Below are positions 4,985 through 8,328 of a stretch of DNA of 8,328 nucleotides, piece by piece. The stretch is from JBKPCD01 sp046727175. GTDB taxonomy: Bacteria; Acidobacteriota; Vicinamibacteria; Vicinamibacterales; 2-12-FULL-66-21. Where the stretch lies: NCBI GenBank assembly GCA_046727175.1, contig JBKPCD010000043.1, positions 1 through 8,328 on the forward strand, read 5' to 3'. Position 1 is the first letter of the stretch. Each line of letters begins with the position of its first letter. The position numbers were made by a program, and so were the translations under genes. The notes below the pieces were generated by a model. It ran no database searches. It had not been told where the DNA came from and saw only the letters and a list, made by a program, of their open reading frames with translations.

Positions 4985-7462
4985 ATGCCCCGCGGCGCGG
5001 TCGTTCCCTCCACCGCCACGCTTGCGCGCCGGTTCGGCACGTTCGTCACCGAGCGGTTTCCCTTCGCGTTGCACCTCGCGCGCGAGGCGTTCGAGGCGGC
5101 CGGCGGTCACTCTGCGCACGGCCAGCCGTCCATCGATCAACTGCGCGAGAAGTTCGGCACCGAGCTGCGACGACGCGTACGGGCTGATGCGACGCGCGAT
5201 CTCGACGAGACGACGCCCGGCGTGCGGGCGGACAGCCGGTTCGCGATGGCCGTCGACGAGCTCGCCGATGCCTGCGATGCCTTTCTGGAGCGCGCGGCTA
5301 TTCGCGCCTCACTGACGCCCGACGAGCGCCGGGAAATCCTGCAAGGCATGGTGCTGACCCGGGCGACGGACAATCGCCTGAAGACGTTCTTCACTTCGAG
5401 CGAAGTGCGGTTCGGCGACTCGCCATTTCAGGGCAAGGGATTTCGGTCGCTCGGTCAGGAAGCGATTTACGCATCGGCCATCCGGCTGCGACGTGGAGAG
5501 TCGTTTCGCGAATCCGGTCGATGGCGCGGCGACGTCGTCGCGCCTCTCATTCGCGATCTCGGCGCCGTGCTTGCGATGCGCCCAGCACCCGAAACCATTC
5601 GCATGGTGCTCTCCGCGCAGATGGCCAAAGCGGGGCCGCCGATGGACGGAAAGGATCTCCACGTCGGAGACTTCGACTACGGAATTCTCCCCGCGTCCGC
5701 CCCGCTGGCGATCGGCACATCGACGGTTGCGGGCCTGGCGATGGCCTTTGCGCGCGAACGGAGCGAACGCGTCGCCGTCTCGTTCATCGGCGAGGGCGGC
5801 TCGTCGCTCGGCGAATGGCACGAAGCGATCAACCTCTGCGCGGCTCGCCGCCTTCCGGCCATTTTCTGCGTGCAGGCCAATCAGACCGCGCTTTCGACGC
5901 CGGTCCGGGAGCAGTCGGCCGTCCGCGTGTTCGCCGACAAGGCAGCCGGCTACGGCATCCCGGGCATCACGATCGATGGGACCGACCCCGACGAGATCGC
6001 CGCGGCATTCGCCTGGGCCGCGGGACGTGCGCGAGCTGGTCGCGGCCCCTCACTCATCGAGCTCGTGAGCATGCGGATGTGCGGCCACGCGCATCACGAC
6101 GACATGCTGTACCTGGGACGCGATCCACAGGTCTCGTGGGAATACGCGACACCATCGGATCAGGGGTATGCGGATCGCGAGCTGTATGCGTTCTGGGCGG
6201 ACCGCGATCCGATTCCGGCCTACGCCGCCCGCTTGCAGGCGGACGGACTCATCGGGGCCGGCGAGCTCGAAGGCTGGAAGCGCGAAGCCGAAGCACGCGT
6301 CGAGGAACAGGCGCTGGCGGTCATCCAGGCGGCGTGGCCGAGATCGGAGACTGCGGGAACCGGCGTGTTCGCCGACGCGCCGCCGCAACGGCGCGTCGAG
6401 ATCCTGCAGGAGCACGTCCGGTCCGCCGTTGATTTCGACCCGGCGCTTCCCGCCGTTGAATCAGGGCCTCCGTTCGATCGCCGGGGCAGCACCTTTCTCG
6501 AGGGCGTCGCGGCTGGTGTTCGCGACGCGCTGCAGTCGGATCCGCGCGTGTTCGTCTACGGCGAAGATGTCGGCGGACGGTACGGGAATGCGTTCCTTCT
6601 GCTGCGTCCTCTCCTCGAGGAATTCGGGGATCGCATTCTCAACTCACCGCTGGCAGAGAGCGCCGTCCTCGGGGTCTGCGTCGGCGCAGCGCTGGCCGGG
6701 CAGCGGCCGATCGGCGAGATGCAGTTCAACGACTTCGTGGCGACCGGTTTCAACCAGCTCGTGAACAACGCGGCAAAGATTCGGTACCGGTGGGGCGGCA
6801 GCGTGCCGATGGTGGTGCGAATGCCATCGGGAGGTCTCCGCAGCGCTGGCCCATATCACAGCCAGAATACCGAACCCTGGTTCTATCGCACGCCCGGGCT
6901 CAAGGTCGTGGTGCCCTCGACGCCGGCCGATGCGCGTGCGCTCATGATGAGCGCCGTCAACGATCCGGACCCTGTCCTGTATTACGAGCACATCGCTCTC
7001 TATCGGGACCCGCGGATCCGGCAGGTCCTCGACGATGAAGTGCCGCAGACCGTCGCGATCGGCACGGCAGCGCTTCGTCGCGCGGGAGATGATCTGGCGA
7101 TCATGTCGTACGGCGCCTACGTCCACGTTGCATTGCGCGTGGCGAAGCGCCTCTCGGCCGACGGCATTCAGGCGAGCGTGCTCGACCTCCGTTCGCTCGT
7201 TCCCCTGGACCGCGCAGCAGTCCTGCAGGTCGCGCGTCACTGCAATCGCGTGCTGATCGTTCACGAGGATTCACGCACCGGCGGGATTGGGGAGAGCGTC
7301 GCCGCGATTATCCAGGAAGAAGCCTTCGAGTCACTGGATGCGCCGGTTCGAATCCTCGCCGCCCTCGATACACCGGTTCCATACTCTCCACCACTCGAGC
7401 AGTTCTTTCTGCCGAGCGAAGCGGAGGTCGAACGAGCCGCGAGGCTCCTCGTCCAATACTGA
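4985..7462 (+). CDS. Thiamine-diphosphate 2-oxo acid dehydrogenase E1, alpha and beta subunits fused
   Basis: This 825-residue cytoplasmic enzyme would decarboxylate a 2-oxo acid and pass the acyl group to the lipoyl arm of an E2. Residues 1-105 are an extension I cannot assign. The alpha part (about 110-450) has the ThDP/Mg site: GEG at 269-271, EWHEAIN (277-283) and N299. Glu in GEG (rather than GDG) is as in branched-chain E1 alpha, followed by LSTP. The loop CGHAHHDD (366-373) supplies the active-site histidines. The beta part (about 500-815) has VYGEDVGG (524-531), the cofactor-activating glutamate E558 in PLAESA, YHSQNTE with H625, and the transketolase C-terminal domain (about 690-815). 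All key residues are present. Alpha and beta are usually separate genes but fused versions are known. Substrate is uncertain: branched-chain oxo acids are favoured, pyruvate is possible. The ATG at 4985 lacks a Shine-Dalgarno sequence, and hairpin C ends 14 bp before it. No E2 or E3 is adjacent. Confidence 0.93.
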   Translation: MPRGAVVPSTATLARRFGTFVTERFPFALHLAREAFEAAGGHSAHGQPSIDQLREKFGTELRRRVRADATRDLDETTPGVRADSRFAMAVDELADACDAFLERAAIRASLTPDERREILQGMVLTRATDNRLKTFFTSSEVRFGDSPFQGKGFRSLGQEAIYASAIRLRRGESFRESGRWRGDVVAPLIRDLGAVLAMRPAPETIRMVLSAQMAKAGPPMDGKDLHVGDFDYGILPASAPLAIGTSTVAGLAMAFARERSERVAVSFIGEGGSSLGEWHEAINLCAARRLPAIFCVQANQTALSTPVREQSAVRVFADKAAGYGIPGITIDGTDPDEIAAAFAWAAGRARAGRGPSLIELVSMRMCGHAHHDDMLYLGRDPQVSWEYATPSDQGYADRELYAFWADRDPIPAYAARLQADGLIGAGELEGWKREAEARVEEQALAVIQAAWPRSETAGTGVFADAPPQRRVEILQEHVRSAVDFDPALPAVESGPPFDRRGSTFLEGVAAGVRDALQSDPRVFVYGEDVGGRYGNAFLLLRPLLEEFGDRILNSPLAESAVLGVCVGAALAGQRPIGEMQFNDFVATGFNQLVNNAAKIRYRWGGSVPMVVRMPSGGLRSAGPYHSQNTEPWFYRTPGLKVVVPSTPADARALMMSAVNDPDPVLYYEHIALYRDPRIRQVLDDEVPQTVAIGTAALRRAGDDLAIMSYGAYVHVALRVAKRLSADGIQASVLDLRSLVPLDRAAVLQVARHCNRVLIVHEDSRTGGIGESVAAIIQEEAFESLDAPVRILAALDTPVPYSPPLEQFFLPSEAEVERAARLLVQY

Positions 7463-7480
7463 CGTGTCGCGGTGCGCGAG

Positions 7481-7864
7481 ATGACCGCACGGGACTTCCG
7501 AACAATCGCGCTGAGTCTTCCCGAGGCCGTCGAGGTCGGTCATATGGGTCACCCTGATTTTCGCGTCCGAAACAAGATTTTCGCGACGCTCGACTATCCG
7601 AGTCGCGGATGGGGTGTCGTCAAGCTCACGCCCAGGCAACAGGAAGGGATGGTCAAGACGCATCCGGCGATGTTCGCGGCGGTCAAAGGGTTCTGGGGGC
7701 GCCGAGGCGCCACCACTGTGAACCTTCGCGCGGCAACCAAGGACGTCGTACGCGAGGCGCTGACGAAAGCCTGGTGCAATACGGCGCCCAAGCGTCTCGC
7801 GCGTGAGTTCTTTGCACCCCAACGCGCAAACAACACGCGTCGGGGGCCCCGCATTGGCGACTGA
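7481..7864 (+). CDS. MmcQ/YjbR family protein (DUF419, CyaY-like fold)
   Basis: The 127-residue protein matches the MmcQ/YjbR family: an N-terminal TARDFRTIALSLPEAVE, then GHMGHPDFRVRNKIFATL, GWGVVKLTPRQQEGMV, GFWGRRGATTVNL and a C-terminal helix ALTKAWCNTAPKRLA. The last 18 residues are basic and probably disordered. Family members have a small CyaY-like alpha/beta fold and are often annotated as DNA-binding, but their biochemical role is not established. I choose the ATG at 7481 because the family usually begins two or three residues before DFR; an in-frame GTG at 7472 would add three residues. Neither has a clear Shine-Dalgarno sequence. The gene lies 18 bp after the E1 stop and 12 bp before the next start, so it is probably co-transcribed with both. 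The context does not reveal a function. Confidence 0.88.
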   Translation: MTARDFRTIALSLPEAVEVGHMGHPDFRVRNKIFATLDYPSRGWGVVKLTPRQQEGMVKTHPAMFAAVKGFWGRRGATTVNLRAATKDVVREALTKAWCNTAPKRLAREFFAPQRANNTRRGPRIGD

Positions 7865-7876
7865 CGACACTCCGCC

Positions 7877-8328
7877 GTGGAGGTCCTTCGACTCTACGAT
7901 CCCGACCGACACCCTCAGAGCTGGACCGAGATCATTCGCCCGAGCCAGTTCGCGGTGTTCTCCAAGGACGCCGAGAGCGGCGCGACCTGCGATGCCGAGG
8001 GGAAGCCGTTTGCGTCTCCGTCTGATGCCAGCTGCCTGGTCTTCGATCGCCTCGACGAGGCGCGAACGTTCTGCGAGGAGCGGGTTCGCCAGCTGCCTCA
8101 CGTCCGCTTCGAGGTTTTCGATGCAGCGGGTCGGACGAATCCGCCGCTCGTTACGATCGTCAGCCCGTCTCGCGCCGATACCCTCGCAGGCCACCCGCGC
8201 GGGATGCGCATGCGGAAGCTGGTTGCGCTCTGCCTGCTTGCCGCTGCGCCACCGCTGTTCTGGATCGACTACGAGAAAGGTGGGATGCTCATCCTGCCGA
8301 CGTTTCTCGGAGTCAACCTGATCATCAT
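7877..8328 (+). CDS. Hypothetical protein with C-terminal membrane segments (runs off the right edge)
   Basis: A GTG at 7877 opens a frame that stays open to the window end (150 codons). I know no named family for it. The N-terminal part (residues 1-110) is soluble, with RLYDPDRHPQSWTEIIRPSQ (5-24) followed by FAVFSK, then CLVFDRLDEARTFCEERV (53-70) and a strand-rich segment to about 95. It has cysteines at 38, 53 and 66. A basic RMRK (111-114) then leads into a hydrophobic stretch, LVALCLLAAAPPLFWI (115-130), a short polar turn DYEKGG and a second hydrophobic segment from 137 to the edge. This suggests a cytoplasmic domain anchored by at least two helices. The start is 12 bp after the YjbR stop and in the same frame, so the two cistrons are separated by that single TGA and four codons. 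It is probably the third gene of the E1 operon. The antisense frame over this region is polar and Arg-rich and is rejected. Confidence 0.75.
   Translation, partial: MEVLRLYDPDRHPQSWTEIIRPSQFAVFSKDAESGATCDAEGKPFASPSDASCLVFDRLDEARTFCEERVRQLPHVRFEVFDAAGRTNPPLVTIVSPSRADTLAGHPRGMRMRKLVALCLLAAAPPLFWIDYEKGGMLILPTFLGVNLII

Noticed and set aside
5521..6432. Plus-strand open frame (303 codons) inside the E1 gene
   Set aside because: Off-frame, Arg-rich translation of well-conserved E1 alpha coding sequence.
7331..8194. Long minus-strand open frame (287 codons) over the last genes
   Set aside because: It overlaps the end of the E1 gene, the whole YjbR-family gene and most of the last gene; its peptide is low-information and Arg-rich. 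It is a typical GC-rich antisense shadow.
7803..8321. Plus-strand closed frame (172 codons) at the right end
   Set aside because: Very Ser/Arg/Ala-rich. The frame starting at 7877 gives a coherent soluble domain plus membrane helices and stays open to the edge.

Overview
The window is GC-rich bacterial DNA that most resembles Acidobacteriota, probably a Vicinamibacteria-type lineage. The main reason is a PadR-type regulator directly followed by a duplicated MacB/FtsX-type permease with an N-terminal prefix (the ADOP arrangement), plus the start of a second such permease. This placement rests on family knowledge, not on a marker gene. I see no rRNA, tRNA, CRISPR array, transposase or phage gene.

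Layout. At 1-125 (minus strand) lies the N-terminus of a prefix-less ADOP permease that runs off the left edge. Positions 126-443 have no gene. They hold a heptad-periodic inverted repeat (180-250), a GAGC-rich low-complexity tract with small hairpins (287-385) and a possible promoter. On the plus strand follow a six-TM membrane protein of unknown function (444-1196), a second inverted repeat (1198-1252), a zinc-finger thioredoxin of the TrxC type (1285-1743), a padR-permease pair (1817-2149 and 2153-4900), a third inverted repeat starting on the permease stop codon (4898-4970), a fused E1 alpha/beta 2-oxo acid dehydrogenase (4985-7462), a MmcQ/YjbR-family protein (7481-7864) and an unfinished membrane protein (7877 to the right edge).

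How the genes relate. PadR and the permease are almost certainly one transcript: the gap is 3 bp and a Shine-Dalgarno sequence lies in the padR 3' end. PadR probably controls this pair. The E1 gene, the YjbR-like gene and the last gene are separated by 18 and 12 bp and may form an operon, although no functional link is evident. No E2 or E3 subunit for the E1 is in the window. The thioredoxin appears to have its own promoter.

The most interesting signal is non-coding. Three spacers each carry a 55-73 bp imperfect inverted repeat with arms built from 7-bp units. Two share the unit YAGRAGS; the third uses the related YAGGGCT. Two begin at or 1 bp after a stop codon. In the longest, five heptads on each side face each other across a 4-nt loop. 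None has a T-run typical of an intrinsic terminator. They look like a family of heptad-built hairpin elements, comparable in periodicity to the heptanucleotide STRR repeats of cyanobacteria. Whether the family is already described, and what it does, cannot be told from this window.
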